From the NCBI GenBank assembly GCA_946892665.1, contig CAMPOT010000001.1, positions 930,001-994,000 of the forward strand: a stretch of 64,000 bases of DNA. Direction: 5' to 3'. Positions within the stretch are counted from its first letter, which is position 1. Each line of letters opens with the position of its first letter. The notes under the pieces are model-generated. The model did no database searches and was not told the DNA's origin. It saw nothing but the letters and a program-made list of their open reading frames with translations. The stretch comes from Chryseobacterium sp. Marseille-Q5410. Lineage in GTDB: Bacteria; Bacteroidota; Bacteroidia; Flavobacteriales; Weeksellaceae. Below, one piece after another: positions 37,401 to 45,763 of the stretch. The position numbers were made by a program, and so were the translations under genes.

Positions 37401-38220
37401 CGTCTTGCTCGTCCATTCTTTTGATAAGTGCATCCCGAAGACTATCAAGGAACTTCGTTCGGTTTATCTTCCTGCCTTTCAGTTCCAAATAGGAATGGTA
37501 GAAATCCCCTAAGTCAATATTAAACATATTCTCAAAGGTCTTGGCAATGATTTTAATGTCGGCATTCCCGTTGTCAATGGAACCCTGCGAATGCAGTGAA
37601 TAAATCAATTCAATGAGTGAAGTTTTGCTGCCCGTCCAGTTCAAAGGTGTGGTTTCAAATAGCTTTCTCTGATTGTTATTACTCAACTGGTCTTCAAGAT
37701 AAACCTGTATCAAATCGTTGGCAATAATCTTGGCAACCTTGTAATCGTGGGATGTTGTGAAATTATGGTCGGCTTCAAAATAATACGTGTCTAAACTTAA
37801 CTTTATATCGTGCTTGCCACGCAAAAAGAATTTATTGTCGAGGTGGGTGCTGTTGGTTCTATAATACTTGTAAAATTCCAGATTGGCATCGAAATATCGT
37901 TTGATTTTGGAAAGCTCTACATTAAGATATTTCTTGATGGTTTTATCCCCTCCACGTGGTCTTTTGGTTTCAATCTTGTAAATCGAATTGAAGTAGATGA
38001 GCTTAGAAACCAACTGCGGTTTTAACTGCTTGAAAAATAGTATTTCCTCTTCATCATCTTTAAAGCCATTTTTCTTAATGTATTTCTTTATCTCTTCAAG
38101 TTTCTGTAAGACCAGTCCAATAGCATTTTCATACGATACCAGTGAATTACTCGGCTCATAGGTCAATTCATTTATTCTATCGTCTAATTCGCTTATTATA
38201 GTTTGGCAATAATTTATCAT
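37393..38220 (-). CDS. rteC: RteC-family regulator (left copy)
   Basis: 275 residues, the size of RteC, the regulator that activates the excision operon in CTnDOT-type conjugative transposons. Matching blocks with the second copy at 62300 include FFKQLKPQLVSKLIYFNSIYKIE, FYKYYR, TSHDYKVAKIIANDLIQVYL and LNWTGSKTSLIELIYSLHSQG. The two are clearly homologous but diverged (about a third identical by eye), so they are not a recent duplication. It lies at the left edge of the second segment and points away from the copper genes. Confidence 0.85.
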   Translation of the reverse strand: MINYCQTIISELDDRINELTYEPSNSLVSYENAIGLVLQKLEEIKKYIKKNGFKDDEEEILFFKQLKPQLVSKLIYFNSIYKIETKRPRGGDKTIKKYLNVELSKIKRYFDANLEFYKYYRTNSTHLDNKFFLRGKHDIKLSLDTYYFEADHNFTTSHDYKVAKIIANDLIQVYLEDQLSNNNQRKLFETTPLNWTGSKTSLIELIYSLHSQGSIDNGNADIKIIAKTFENMFNIDLGDFYHSYLELKGRKINRTKFLDSLRDALIKRMDEQDEK

Positions 38221-38259
38221 CGAAACCGGAATTTAAAGTTTGAAACCAATTAAAAAGTA

Positions 38260-38309
38260 TAAAATGAGGCAGTAATTGCAGGTAGCCCACAATAAATTGC
38301 CTCATTTTA
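38260..38309. repeat. Inverted repeat upstream of rteC (left)
   Basis: ATAAAATGAGGCA and TGCCTCATTTTAT arms about 26 bp apart, located 40-90 bp upstream of the rteC start. Could be a terminator for upstream transcription or an operator. Confidence 0.45.
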
Positions 38310-38332
38310 TATGTATTGAAACGGTATGAGAA

Positions 38333-38365
38333 AGCCCTATCCTTTATTAGAAACTGGATAGGGCT
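38333..38365 (-). terminator. Hairpin after the HMA gene
   Basis: AGCCCTATCC / GGATAGGGCT, 13-nt loop, just past the stop of the small HMA gene on the minus strand. Confidence 0.7.
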
Positions 38366-38371
38366 AAGAGA

Positions 38372-38593
38372 TTAAACCGCTAATGGTTCTGCTTTAAAGC
38401 CTTTTTTCTTAACGATGGCAACTATTTCATCTTGTGTTATACCCTCTGATTTTACGGTTAGAATTTTGTCATTGTTAGCTGTATCTACATTCCATTCGCA
38501 GATACCGTCCGCACTATCCAAATCCGCTTTTACCTTTGATACACAACCGCCACAATTAAGATTGGTTTTGAACTGAAATTCTGTATTTTCCAT
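38372..38593 (-). CDS. Small heavy-metal-associated (HMA) protein 1
   Basis: 73 residues, a single ferredoxin-like HMA domain with the metal site NCGGC (Cys14, Cys17), like copper chaperones of the CopZ/Atx1 type. It lacks a signal peptide, so it should bind Cu(I) in the cytoplasm and pass it to CopA or a regulator. It is about 80% identical to the gene at 43955, a recent duplication together with its upstream operator. Operator site 1 lies 65 bp upstream. Confidence 0.9.
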   Translation of the reverse strand: MENTEFQFKTNLNCGGCVSKVKADLDSADGICEWNVDTANNDKILTVKSEGITQDEIVAIVKKKGFKAEPLAV

Positions 38594-38657
38594 ATTTTTT
38601 AAACTTTATTTAATATTTTTTGAACTGCCACAAAATTCAACATATTCGCAAAGCCTG

Positions 38658-38694
38658 CTATTGTGATATTCCGTGTTTAATTTGTGACATTTAC
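38658..38694 (-). promoter_or_regulatory. Metal-regulon operator 1 (HMA protein 1)
   Basis: Read on the minus strand: GTAAATGTCACAAATT ... GGAATATCACAATAG, two TCACAA half-sites 21 bp apart. Exactly 20 nt after it follows AATTTTG as -7 element, then the gene at 38593. Confidence 0.8.
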
Positions 38695-38708
38695 TGTTTT
38701 GCAGATTG

Positions 38709-39662
38709 TTAATGTTTGTGGGCGTGGAGGCTGTGGTCTTCTGCCGATTTTTCTCCCTCTGATACGGTAATCGTGAAATCTGCCGTATGCAGCACGTTGT
38801 CTATTTTGAACTGTACCCACACTCTATAAAGCCCTGCTTTTTTGATGAGCGTTTCGGCGTAGATTGGGAAATTCTCTTTAGATACCGGATGTATATGTAG
38901 AAAATCCTTATCGGCTTTGCTTATCATTACGATATGGGCAGTCGCTCCAAGATAATTTTGCATATCCTTTTCCGCTAATTTCTTGCTGTTCTTTTCTACC
39001 GAAAATTGTAAACCCTGATTTCTGTTTGTTTTGAAGTCTTCGCCGTTAAGCAGTGTTACTGTAAAACCATCTACGGTTGAAACAAATTTTGCTTTTAAAT
39101 CGGTTGTTTGAATTGCTTCCGTACCTTTTACCTCAATCTTCTGCATATTAACATCGGCTTCACCTCCCGTCGGTTTGTAATCAATAAACAAAAGATATTT
39201 GCCTGCTGCCGGGAATGTTTCTGAAACCTTGTAAGAACCGTCTGCCTGTTCTTCGGGGTGGATATGGTCAAACCAGGTTAATTCCTCATTTACTACTAAA
39301 AGGTGCATTTTCATTTCGTGCACAACTTCCAACGGTACATTTTTACCGTGTTCTGTAACGGCAATGGATAAGTTTGTCGGTTTGCCTGTTTCGACATTTT
39401 GCGGGTCGGCAGCCACTTTTACGTCAAACTGGCTTTTCTGATTGTTAACAGGTGTCAAAGCCATACCACATTTAGGGCATTTATCGCCTTTGTTTCCTGT
39501 TACTTCCGGGTGCATCGGACAAACGTATGCGCTGTCGTGATTTGCGTGCTGATGTGTATTCATATCCTCTGATTTTTTATTATTACTTTCCGAATTGTTA
39601 CAGGCAGATAAGGCTGCCAGTGAAACAAACGTGCTTAGCAATATGGTTTTTAAATTATTCAC
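38709..39662 (-). CDS. Lipoprotein with heavy-metal-binding domain
   Basis: 317 residues. Signal peptide with lipobox LSAC (Cys21), then a His-rich linker and a heavy-metal-binding (HMBD) finger, CPMHPEV...CPKCGMAL at about 48-70. The rest (80-300) is beta-rich with repeats of HIHP motifs (WFDHIHPEEQ, FLHIHPVSKENF), likely more copper ligands, and a His-rich end. It should sit on the periplasmic side of a membrane and bind copper. Preceded by operator site 2. Confidence 0.85.
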   Translation of the reverse strand: MNNLKTILLSTFVSLAALSACNNSESNNKKSEDMNTHQHANHDSAYVCPMHPEVTGNKGDKCPKCGMALTPVNNQKSQFDVKVAADPQNVETGKPTNLSIAVTEHGKNVPLEVVHEMKMHLLVVNEELTWFDHIHPEEQADGSYKVSETFPAAGKYLLFIDYKPTGGEADVNMQKIEVKGTEAIQTTDLKAKFVSTVDGFTVTLLNGEDFKTNRNQGLQFSVEKNSKKLAEKDMQNYLGATAHIVMISKADKDFLHIHPVSKENFPIYAETLIKKAGLYRVWVQFKIDNVLHTADFTITVSEGEKSAEDHSLHAHKH

Positions 39663-39713
39663 TTATCTATCTCTCTTACTACAATACAAATTTCCGCATT
39701 AAATGGGTTGTAT

Positions 39714-39750
39714 CTATTGTGATATTCTTTGTTTGATTTACGATTTTTAC
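39714..39750 (-). promoter_or_regulatory. Metal-regulon operator 2 (HMBD lipoprotein)
   Basis: Minus strand: GTAAAAATCGTAAATC ... GAATATCACAATAG, then 20 nt and AAATTTG (-7). The first half-site is slightly degenerate. It overlaps the last codon region of the MFS gene (stop at 39747). Confidence 0.78.
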
Positions 39751-40943
39751 TGATTGCTAACGCTGTTCTTTTGGCTCATAACAATCCTGGTAACGACTAT
39801 CAATGTGATGATAAGCATCGGTATCAATGCAATGTTTACGCCGTTCCAACCCCAGTAATTAAACAAGCTGCCTGCGAAGAAGCTCGCTATACTGATTACT
39901 GCAAAAACCGTGAAATCGTGGAAAGCCTGCGTTTTTTCTTTCTCTTCAGGTCTGTACACTTTGGTTAGCAAGGATGAACCACCGATAAACAGGAAGTTCC
40001 AACCTAAGCCCACAATAAACAATGCAGAAACGAAATGTGCAAAGCCTGTTCCCATCAGGGCAATAACGATGTACAGGGACAAAATCGCCAAGCCTGAAAT
40101 AATGATACGGTAAACACCGAATTTCTGAATGAGCATACCTGTAAAGAACGAAGGCAGGAACATACCTAATACGTGCCATTGGATAACCGTTGCTGAACTA
40201 TCTGACGAATGTCCTACACTATGCATCGCTATCGGTGTAACGGTCATTGACATTCCCATTACGGCAAATGCGGTAGATGATGCCAGTATTGCAAGGATGG
40301 TATCTTTATTCTTAATGATTTCTTTTAACGGGCGACCTTTCTTAACTGCTTCCTTGGTTTGTACCGCAGATGTTCTTTGCAGCTTTAGAAAGGAAACAAC
40401 GCCCAAAGCGACCACACTTAACAGGATAATGGAAAAGTAGGAATAAGCGTAAGGAACCGCCCCTAAATGTTGTGTAAACCTCGCTAAGTTGGGTCCGGCG
40501 AAAGCCGCAACAACGCCACCCGCAATAACGAAAGAAATTGCCTTGCTTTTCGCATTGTCGGGAACGGCATCTGCCGCCGCAAAACGGTAGTATTGCGAAA
40601 AGCCCTGATAAGCACCAATGAGCATATTACCTACTGAAAACAGCCAAAAGGAATTTTGGATAATGGCGTACCACGAAACCAAACCCGACAAAACGCCTAT
40701 CAGCGTACCTATCATAAAGGCATTGCGCTGACCTAATTTTCTAATGATGAGGGATGCGGGTATCATCATACCTGCCGTACCTACGGTAATCATTGCCAAT
40801 GGCAAGGTCGCCAGGTTTTTATCGGGAGCCATTTGTAAGCCTACCACACCCGAAAGCGTAATTACCAATATGGATGCAGTCTGAAACAGCGCCTGCGAGG
40901 TAAACAGAAGATACACGTTGTTCCATTTTATTTTTGCTGTCAT
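39747..40943 (-). CDS. MFS transporter
   Basis: 398 residues, about 12 transmembrane helices, two six-helix halves with a basic cytoplasmic loop (QTKEAVKKGRPLKEIIKNKD) in the middle. The N-half loop IIRKLGQRNAFMIG matches the MFS loop 2-3 motif. Substrate unknown; its place and shared operator suggest metal or metal-chelate export. Operator site 3 lies upstream. Confidence 0.88.
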   Translation of the reverse strand: MTAKIKWNNVYLLFTSQALFQTASILVITLSGVVGLQMAPDKNLATLPLAMITVGTAGMMIPASLIIRKLGQRNAFMIGTLIGVLSGLVSWYAIIQNSFWLFSVGNMLIGAYQGFSQYYRFAAADAVPDNAKSKAISFVIAGGVVAAFAGPNLARFTQHLGAVPYAYSYFSIILLSVVALGVVSFLKLQRTSAVQTKEAVKKGRPLKEIIKNKDTILAILASSTAFAVMGMSMTVTPIAMHSVGHSSDSSATVIQWHVLGMFLPSFFTGMLIQKFGVYRIIISGLAILSLYIVIALMGTGFAHFVSALFIVGLGWNFLFIGGSSLLTKVYRPEEKEKTQAFHDFTVFAVISIASFFAGSLFNYWGWNGVNIALIPMLIITLIVVTRIVMSQKNSVSNQ

Positions 40944-40989
40944 AATCTTAAAATTTATGATACAAAATTGACAATTTGCTTCGGGCTGT

Positions 40990-41026
40990 CTATTGTGATA
41001 TTTCTTGTTTGATTTGTGAGGTTTAC
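40990..41026 (-). promoter_or_regulatory. Metal-regulon operator 3 (MFS)
   Basis: Minus strand: GTAAACCTCACAAATC ... GAAATATCACAATAG; 20 nt further AATTTTG. Half-sites 21 bp apart. Confidence 0.82.
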
Positions 41027-41105
41027 TGATTTAGCCCGGTATTGTAAATGCAAAAAGGTCATAGCATAATCGCTACAACCTTTACTTGTTCTTTGAATAG
41101 TTCTT

Positions 41106-43406
41106 TTAGTAATTGAGCGAAAGCCCTGCACCAAAGCCCATATCACTATCATAGTGCGCCCTGATACCGATATGCCTTGTCAGGATGTACCGCAGGTCTG
41201 CCATATACTCCAAATCGGTATTGACCATAAACCCGGCTCTTAACCGTCTGGAGATAGGTATATCCTCCCGCATCAATGAAACCCTGAAAATACCATCGTG
41301 GTAAACTTCTGCCTGTACATTAACCAACATCGGTAAGGTGTACATTACCCCTAAGCTCACAGCAGCCCTGTTGTCCTTTTTATTAACCTGTCCGAAGAGG
41401 TTTTTCTCGTGCTCGTCCATTCCCATTCTGCGGTATCGCCAGTCGAAGCCGACAAAAGGCATCAGCCATTGCATTTTACCGATGTAACGCCCTAAATGGG
41501 TTTCAACTTCGTAACCGTGCATATCGTTGTAACCCAAACGCCACTCCGTGCCTAAGCTGTAACGGGCATTCATCAGCATTGCTTCCCCGTCTATACCGTT
41601 GGTAGCAAAATCGCTCTGCGCCATCAGGTGCGGCATATTGCTTTCACGCTGTAACATCTTGTAGGCTTTAGCCTTGTTGGGCAATTCAGGATTTTTATAA
41701 TCGTCCACTGCAAACACCCTGTTCATTCCCGCCATCATATGATACAGGATATGACAATGAAAAAACCAATCGCCCTCGGTATTGGCAAGGAACTCTATGG
41801 TATCGGTTTCCATCGGCATAATGTCGATGATGTTTTTCATCGGTGCATTTTCGCCGTGCTCATTCAGTACCCTGAAATCAAAACCGTGCAGGTGTATCGG
41901 GTGGCGCATCATTGAGTTATTGTAAATCGTAATCCTTAATACTTCGCCTTTTTTAACAGGTATCTTATCCGTTTCTGTCAAAACCTTATTATCCATACTC
42001 CAAACGTAACGGTTCATATTTCCCGTTAAAGTAAATTTCAGTTCCTTGACCGGGGCATCTGCCGGAAGCGTGGTATTATGCGGCGATTTCAACATTGAGT
42101 AATTCAGTGTTTTAATATCGCTCAACGCATTGGCATTATAGCGGTTGGGGTCTTCGTCCTTGCTCATATTATGGTCGCCGTGATGCTCCATAGCTGGCTC
42201 TTTATCCTTACTTTTCTTACTTTTTTCTTCGCCTGTAATCTCCGGGTACATTACTACGTTCATATCCATTTGGTTCAGGCTCATATTCATTCCCATATCG
42301 TCAAGGTCGCCGTTCATCTTCATCATATCGTTCATCATCTGCATACCCTCAAAATATTTCAGGCGTGGCATTTTCCCTACTAACTGTTTTTTACCGTTTC
42401 CAATAAAATAACTTGTGGATTGGGTGCGGTCTTCAGTGGTTGCCATAAACTCAAACGCTTTACCGTCTTCGGGAATGGTAACGACCACATCGTAAGTTTC
42501 AGATACAGCAATTATCAGTCTGTCCACCTCAACAGGCTCCACATCGTTACCATCACTTGCCACTACGGTAATTTTACCGCCTGCGTAGCGTAGCCAAAAG
42601 TAAGACGATGCACCGCCATTGGAAATGCGCAAGCGTACTTTATCACCTGCTTTTAAGGGCTTGCCGTCAATGCTTTTTAAATCGGTATGATGATTACCAT
42701 TCATCATTACACGGTCGTAATACACATCGCTCACGTCCATTGCCAACATACGCTTCCATTCGTTGGTCAGCTTGGTTTTGAATTTACCGCTTCTAATGGC
42801 TTCGGCGTAGCTTTGTGTTGCGCCTTTCCTTATCGCAAACCAATCACTTGCAGCGTGCAACATACGGTGTACATTGTTGGGATTGAGGTTCGTCCATTCG
42901 CTTAGCATAATGGGGATTTCCGGCAAATCGTCAATTCCTTTTCTGAATGTTTTATCATTAGCCCTTTTGTGCATTATAAAGCTGCCGTACATACCAATTT
43001 GCTCCTGTAAACCTGAATGGGAATGATACCAATGCGTTCCTGTCTGGATAATCGGGAAACGGTAAGTATAGGTTGTGCCCGGCTCAATCGGCATTTGTGT
43101 TAAGAAGGGTACGCCGTCTTCTTTGTTGGGCAGGAACAAGCCGTGCCAGTGCAGGGATGTACTTTCTTTTAACTGGTTATGCACTACGATTTCCGCCGTG
43201 TCGCCATCTGTAAATTCAAGTGTGGGCATCGGGATTTGCCCGTTTATAGCGATTGCCCTCTTCTCCTTGCCTGCAAAGTTTACCACCGTATCTTTTACAT
43301 ACAGGTCGTAATGAACTACCTTTTGGGCAATGCTGACTTGTGATATGAAGAGTGCCAACAGGGTTAGCGGCAACAGCTTTTTGTAAAAATTTTTTTGATT
43401 ATCCAT
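41106..43406 (-). CDS. Multicopper oxidase fused to a CopB-like barrel
   Basis: 766 residues from ATG 43406 (MDNQKNFYKK); the 17 codons above it look non-coding. Signal peptide to about residue 28, then three cupredoxin domains with all copper sites: HWHGLF, HWYHSHSG, HPIHLHGFDF and the HCHILYHMMAGM stretch with the axial Met. A Met/His-rich insert (MQMMNDMMKMNGDLDDMGMNMS) resembles CueO/CopA. The last ~190 residues (YSLGTEWRLGYNDMHGYEVETHLG..YILTRHIGIRAHYD) match the CopB outer-membrane barrel, so one chain joins oxidase and barrel. Last gene of the operon with HMA protein 2 and the DUF3347 gene. Confidence 0.88.
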   Translation of the reverse strand: MDNQKNFYKKLLPLTLLALFISQVSIAQKVVHYDLYVKDTVVNFAGKEKRAIAINGQIPMPTLEFTDGDTAEIVVHNQLKESTSLHWHGLFLPNKEDGVPFLTQMPIEPGTTYTYRFPIIQTGTHWYHSHSGLQEQIGMYGSFIMHKRANDKTFRKGIDDLPEIPIMLSEWTNLNPNNVHRMLHAASDWFAIRKGATQSYAEAIRSGKFKTKLTNEWKRMLAMDVSDVYYDRVMMNGNHHTDLKSIDGKPLKAGDKVRLRISNGGASSYFWLRYAGGKITVVASDGNDVEPVEVDRLIIAVSETYDVVVTIPEDGKAFEFMATTEDRTQSTSYFIGNGKKQLVGKMPRLKYFEGMQMMNDMMKMNGDLDDMGMNMSLNQMDMNVVMYPEITGEEKSKKSKDKEPAMEHHGDHNMSKDEDPNRYNANALSDIKTLNYSMLKSPHNTTLPADAPVKELKFTLTGNMNRYVWSMDNKVLTETDKIPVKKGEVLRITIYNNSMMRHPIHLHGFDFRVLNEHGENAPMKNIIDIMPMETDTIEFLANTEGDWFFHCHILYHMMAGMNRVFAVDDYKNPELPNKAKAYKMLQRESNMPHLMAQSDFATNGIDGEAMLMNARYSLGTEWRLGYNDMHGYEVETHLGRYIGKMQWLMPFVGFDWRYRRMGMDEHEKNLFGQVNKKDNRAAVSLGVMYTLPMLVNVQAEVYHDGIFRVSLMREDIPISRRLRAGFMVNTDLEYMADLRYILTRHIGIRAHYDSDMGFGAGLSLNY

Positions 43407-43436
43407 TTTAAAAATCGCATTGGTTATAAAAGTTAA

Positions 43437-43463
43437 AAGGCATTGCCCAATGAGCAATGCCTT
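43437..43463 (-). terminator. Hairpin between the DUF3347 gene and the oxidase gene
   Basis: Perfect 10-bp stem AAGGCATTGC / GCAATGCCTT, 7-nt loop, followed (minus strand) by a moderately T-rich stretch. As it lies inside the operon, it may attenuate oxidase expression. Confidence 0.65.
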
Positions 43464-43472
43464 ACTGGGTTA

Positions 43473-43916
43473 TTATTTAGTTTCGGCAACTTTACCACAG
43501 GTAAGCATAGAGGAACCGTAGTAAGGATTTTTAATTTCCTTTTCTTTGCTCAACCAATATGCTTTTTTCATCGGGCAATATTGGTAGTAAACAGGTTGGG
43601 TGACTTTGTCAGAACCTTTTACCAATTTCCACAGTACGGTAGATACATCGTTGAAAGCGGCTCTTTGCTTTTCAAGGTTATTACCTGCTTTGCTTAACTT
43701 TTCTGTGGCTTTCTGCAATTCTGCTTTCTGTGCAAAATTGCCCTCACTTTTTACGGCTTCATTCAGTGCGGTAATGGCGGTGCTTGCCGCTTTGCTATCG
43801 CTGCTTACTAAAGCATTTTTTACGCTGATGTAGTTGTTCAACAGGTTGCCTGTATTCTGTGCATAAGCAGAAACTCCAAACAACATTACGGTCATTGCTA
43901 CTATTAGATTTTTCAT
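43473..43916 (-). CDS. DUF3347 domain protein
   Basis: 147 residues with signal peptide (ending near AYAQ). The body is helical with the DUF3347 pattern: NNYISVKNALVSSD near the start and the late motif PVYYQYCPMKKAYWLSKEKEIKNPYYG..MLTCG, whose Cys/Met/His are likely copper ligands. The domain is common beside Bacteroidetes copper efflux genes, often fused to CusB-like adaptors. Periplasmic. It is the middle gene of an operon led by HMA protein 2. Confidence 0.87.
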   Translation of the reverse strand: MKNLIVAMTVMLFGVSAYAQNTGNLLNNYISVKNALVSSDSKAASTAITALNEAVKSEGNFAQKAELQKATEKLSKAGNNLEKQRAAFNDVSTVLWKLVKGSDKVTQPVYYQYCPMKKAYWLSKEKEIKNPYYGSSMLTCGKVAETK

Positions 43917-43954
43917 TTTTATCCTTTTTAATGATTAGTGAATGGCTGATTATA

Positions 43955-44176
43955 TTATTGTGAAATGGGTTCAGCTTTAAACCCTTTTTTCTTGATGATG
44001 GCGACAATCTCGTCTTCGGTAATACCCTCTGCTTTTACAGTAAGTATTTTATCGGTGTTCGTAGTATCAACGTTCCATTCGCAGATACCGCCTGCGTTAT
44101 CTAAATCTGCCTGCACTTTTGATACACAGTTACTGCAATTAAGGTTTGTCTTGAATTGAAGATTTTTGCTTTCCAT
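43955..44176 (-). CDS. Small heavy-metal-associated (HMA) protein 2
   Basis: 73 residues, one HMA domain with NCSNC (Cys14, Cys17). Nearly the same protein as at 38372 from end to end (GICEWNVDT, DKILTVK, KKKGFKAEP). Cytoplasmic copper chaperone by family. It opens the operon HMA2 - DUF3347 - oxidase and is preceded by two tandem operator sites. Confidence 0.9.
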   Translation of the reverse strand: MESKNLQFKTNLNCSNCVSKVQADLDNAGGICEWNVDTTNTDKILTVKAEGITEDEIVAIIKKKGFKAEPISQ

Positions 44177-44235
44177 TGTCTTGAACTTTTATATTGTTTT
44201 TGTTAGTACAAATTTCGGGACAGAATGCGCTATAC

Positions 44236-44272
44236 TGTTTGTGAAATTCCTTGTTTGATTTATGATATTTAC
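44236..44272 (-). promoter_or_regulatory. Metal-regulon operator 4a (HMA2 operon, proximal)
   Basis: Minus strand: GTAAATATCATAAATC ... GGAATTTCACAAACA; the -7 AAATTTG follows at the same distance as in the other sites (TTTG begins 60 nt after the first G). Confidence 0.8.
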
Positions 44273-44295
44273 TGATTGTACTTCAAAACAGCTTC

Positions 44296-44332
44296 GACTT
44301 GTAATATTTCGGTTTTGTTTTGTGACTTTTAC
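44296..44332 (-). promoter_or_regulatory. Metal-regulon operator 4b (HMA2 operon, distal)
   Basis: Minus strand: GTAAAAGTCACAAAAC ... GAAATATTACAAG. It begins exactly 60 bp upstream of site 4a and has no -7 element of its own; the position where one is expected is taken by site 4a. Confidence 0.75.
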
Positions 44333-44544
44333 TGATTATAGTGCCCATTCAGAATAAGCGGAATACATTTACTACCGAATAACGCTAACTGTTTATAAAA
44401 TGGCTATCAAAACCTTTCTCTCGGTTTTGCATCGGGCTATGTTGTAGCTCTGGTTCCCCAACCCATACACGATTGCACTAATCCCATTTGTGCAACAATC
44501 TTTATTGCAAAATCACACTGATATAATTTTAAAAATCATTTATA

Positions 44545-45705
44545 ATGACAAACGATTTAAAAAACGTCGAATACGGATTGGATAAGATATTCGAGGGTGC
44601 ACAAGACTTTTTACCGATTTTAGGAACCGACTATGTGGAATTTTATGTTGGCAATGCGAAGCAGGCCGCCCACTATTACAAATCCGCTTTCGGGTTCCAG
44701 TCGTTGGCTTATGCCGGACTGGAAACAGGCTTGCAGGACAGGGCTTCCTACGTGGTAAAGCAGGACAAAGTACGATTAGTCTTAACTACCGGGATGCGCT
44801 CTAATTCCGAAATCAACGAACACGTAAAGAAACACGGCGATGGTATCAAAGTAGTTGGGCTTTGGGTAGAAGATGCCCGTAAAGCCTTTGAAGAAACTAC
44901 GAAAAGAGGTGCTAAAGCCTATATGGAACCAACCGTAACCACTGACGAAAACGGAGAAATGGTACAATCTGGCATTTATGCGTATGGCGAAACGATTTTT
45001 ATGTTTACCGAACGCAAAAATTACAATGGCGTATTTATGCCGGGCTATGAGCATTGGGAAACCGAATACAACCCTGCACCTGCGGGGCTGAAATATATTG
45101 ACCATATGGTGGGCAACGTGGACTGGAACCAAATGGATACCTGGGTAAAATGGTTTGAGGATATAATGGGATTTGAAAATTTCTTATCGTTCGACGATAA
45201 GCAAGTTTCTACCGAATATTCAGCCCTGATGTCTAAGGTAATGGCAAACGGCAATGGTAGAATTAAATTCCCTATAAACGAACCCGCTGAGGGCAAAAAG
45301 AAATCACAGATTGAAGAGTACCTTGAGTTTTACGAGGGCGAGGGAGTTCAGCATATTGCCGTAACTACGGACGATATTGTAAAGACGGTAAACGACCTTA
45401 AATCAAGAGGTGTCGAATTTCTATCAAGACCTCCACAGGCGTATTATGATGCTATTCCTGAACGTTTAAAAGCGCATATGCACCGCTTTAAAGAGGATAT
45501 CAAGGAATTACAGCAATTGGGTATTCTGATTGATGCTGACGAAGAGGGCTATCTGCTGCAAATCTTTACCCGTCCGGTTGAAGACCGCCCTACATTTTTC
45601 TTTGAGGTTATCCAAAGAATGGGTGCAAGAGGTTTCGGAGCCGGAAACTTTAAAGCCTTGTTTCAATCTATCGAAAGGGAGCAGGAGCGCAGAGGTACAT
45701 TATAA
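44545..45705 (+). CDS. hppD: 4-Hydroxyphenylpyruvate dioxygenase
   Basis: 386 residues, full length. Two vicinal-oxygen-chelate halves; the C-terminal half has the iron ligands His in YIDHMVGNV, His in GVQHIAVTT and Glu in FFFEVIQR, and the substrate-gating end GFGAGNFKALFQSIEREQ. It oxidises 4-hydroxyphenylpyruvate to homogentisate in tyrosine breakdown. It is unusual cargo inside a metal island and has no operator of the shared type. Its own strong terminator follows. Confidence 0.96.
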   Translation: MTNDLKNVEYGLDKIFEGAQDFLPILGTDYVEFYVGNAKQAAHYYKSAFGFQSLAYAGLETGLQDRASYVVKQDKVRLVLTTGMRSNSEINEHVKKHGDGIKVVGLWVEDARKAFEETTKRGAKAYMEPTVTTDENGEMVQSGIYAYGETIFMFTERKNYNGVFMPGYEHWETEYNPAPAGLKYIDHMVGNVDWNQMDTWVKWFEDIMGFENFLSFDDKQVSTEYSALMSKVMANGNGRIKFPINEPAEGKKKSQIEEYLEFYEGEGVQHIAVTTDDIVKTVNDLKSRGVEFLSRPPQAYYDAIPERLKAHMHRFKEDIKELQQLGILIDADEEGYLLQIFTRPVEDRPTFFFEVIQRMGARGFGAGNFKALFQSIEREQERRGTL

Positions 45706-45727
45706 AAACTCATTCCCTTTCTTATAC

Positions 45728-45763
45728 AAAGAGGCTGTTTCAATTGAAACAGCCTCTTTTTTA
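45728..45763. terminator. Bidirectional terminator hppD / DUF2652 gene
   Basis: Perfect palindrome AAAGAGGCTGTTTCAA joined directly to its complement, then T-run. It covers both convergent 3' ends. Confidence 0.9.

Larger units (their letters stand above)
44177..44544. other. Divergent control region (copper operon / hppD)
   Basis: 368 bp without a supported gene. The left 160 bp contain the two tandem metal-regulon operators of the leftward operon. The right 200 bp must hold the hppD promoter; no TTG/TAnnTTTG pair with good spacing is seen. A 16-codon frame (MAIKTFLSVLHRAML, 44400-44447) is open on the + strand but I have no support that it is translated. Confidence 0.5.

Noticed and set aside
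44400..44447. Leader peptide before hppD (MAIKTFLSVLHRAML)
   Set aside because: No codon pattern or attenuator hairpin that would support a leader-peptide mechanism.
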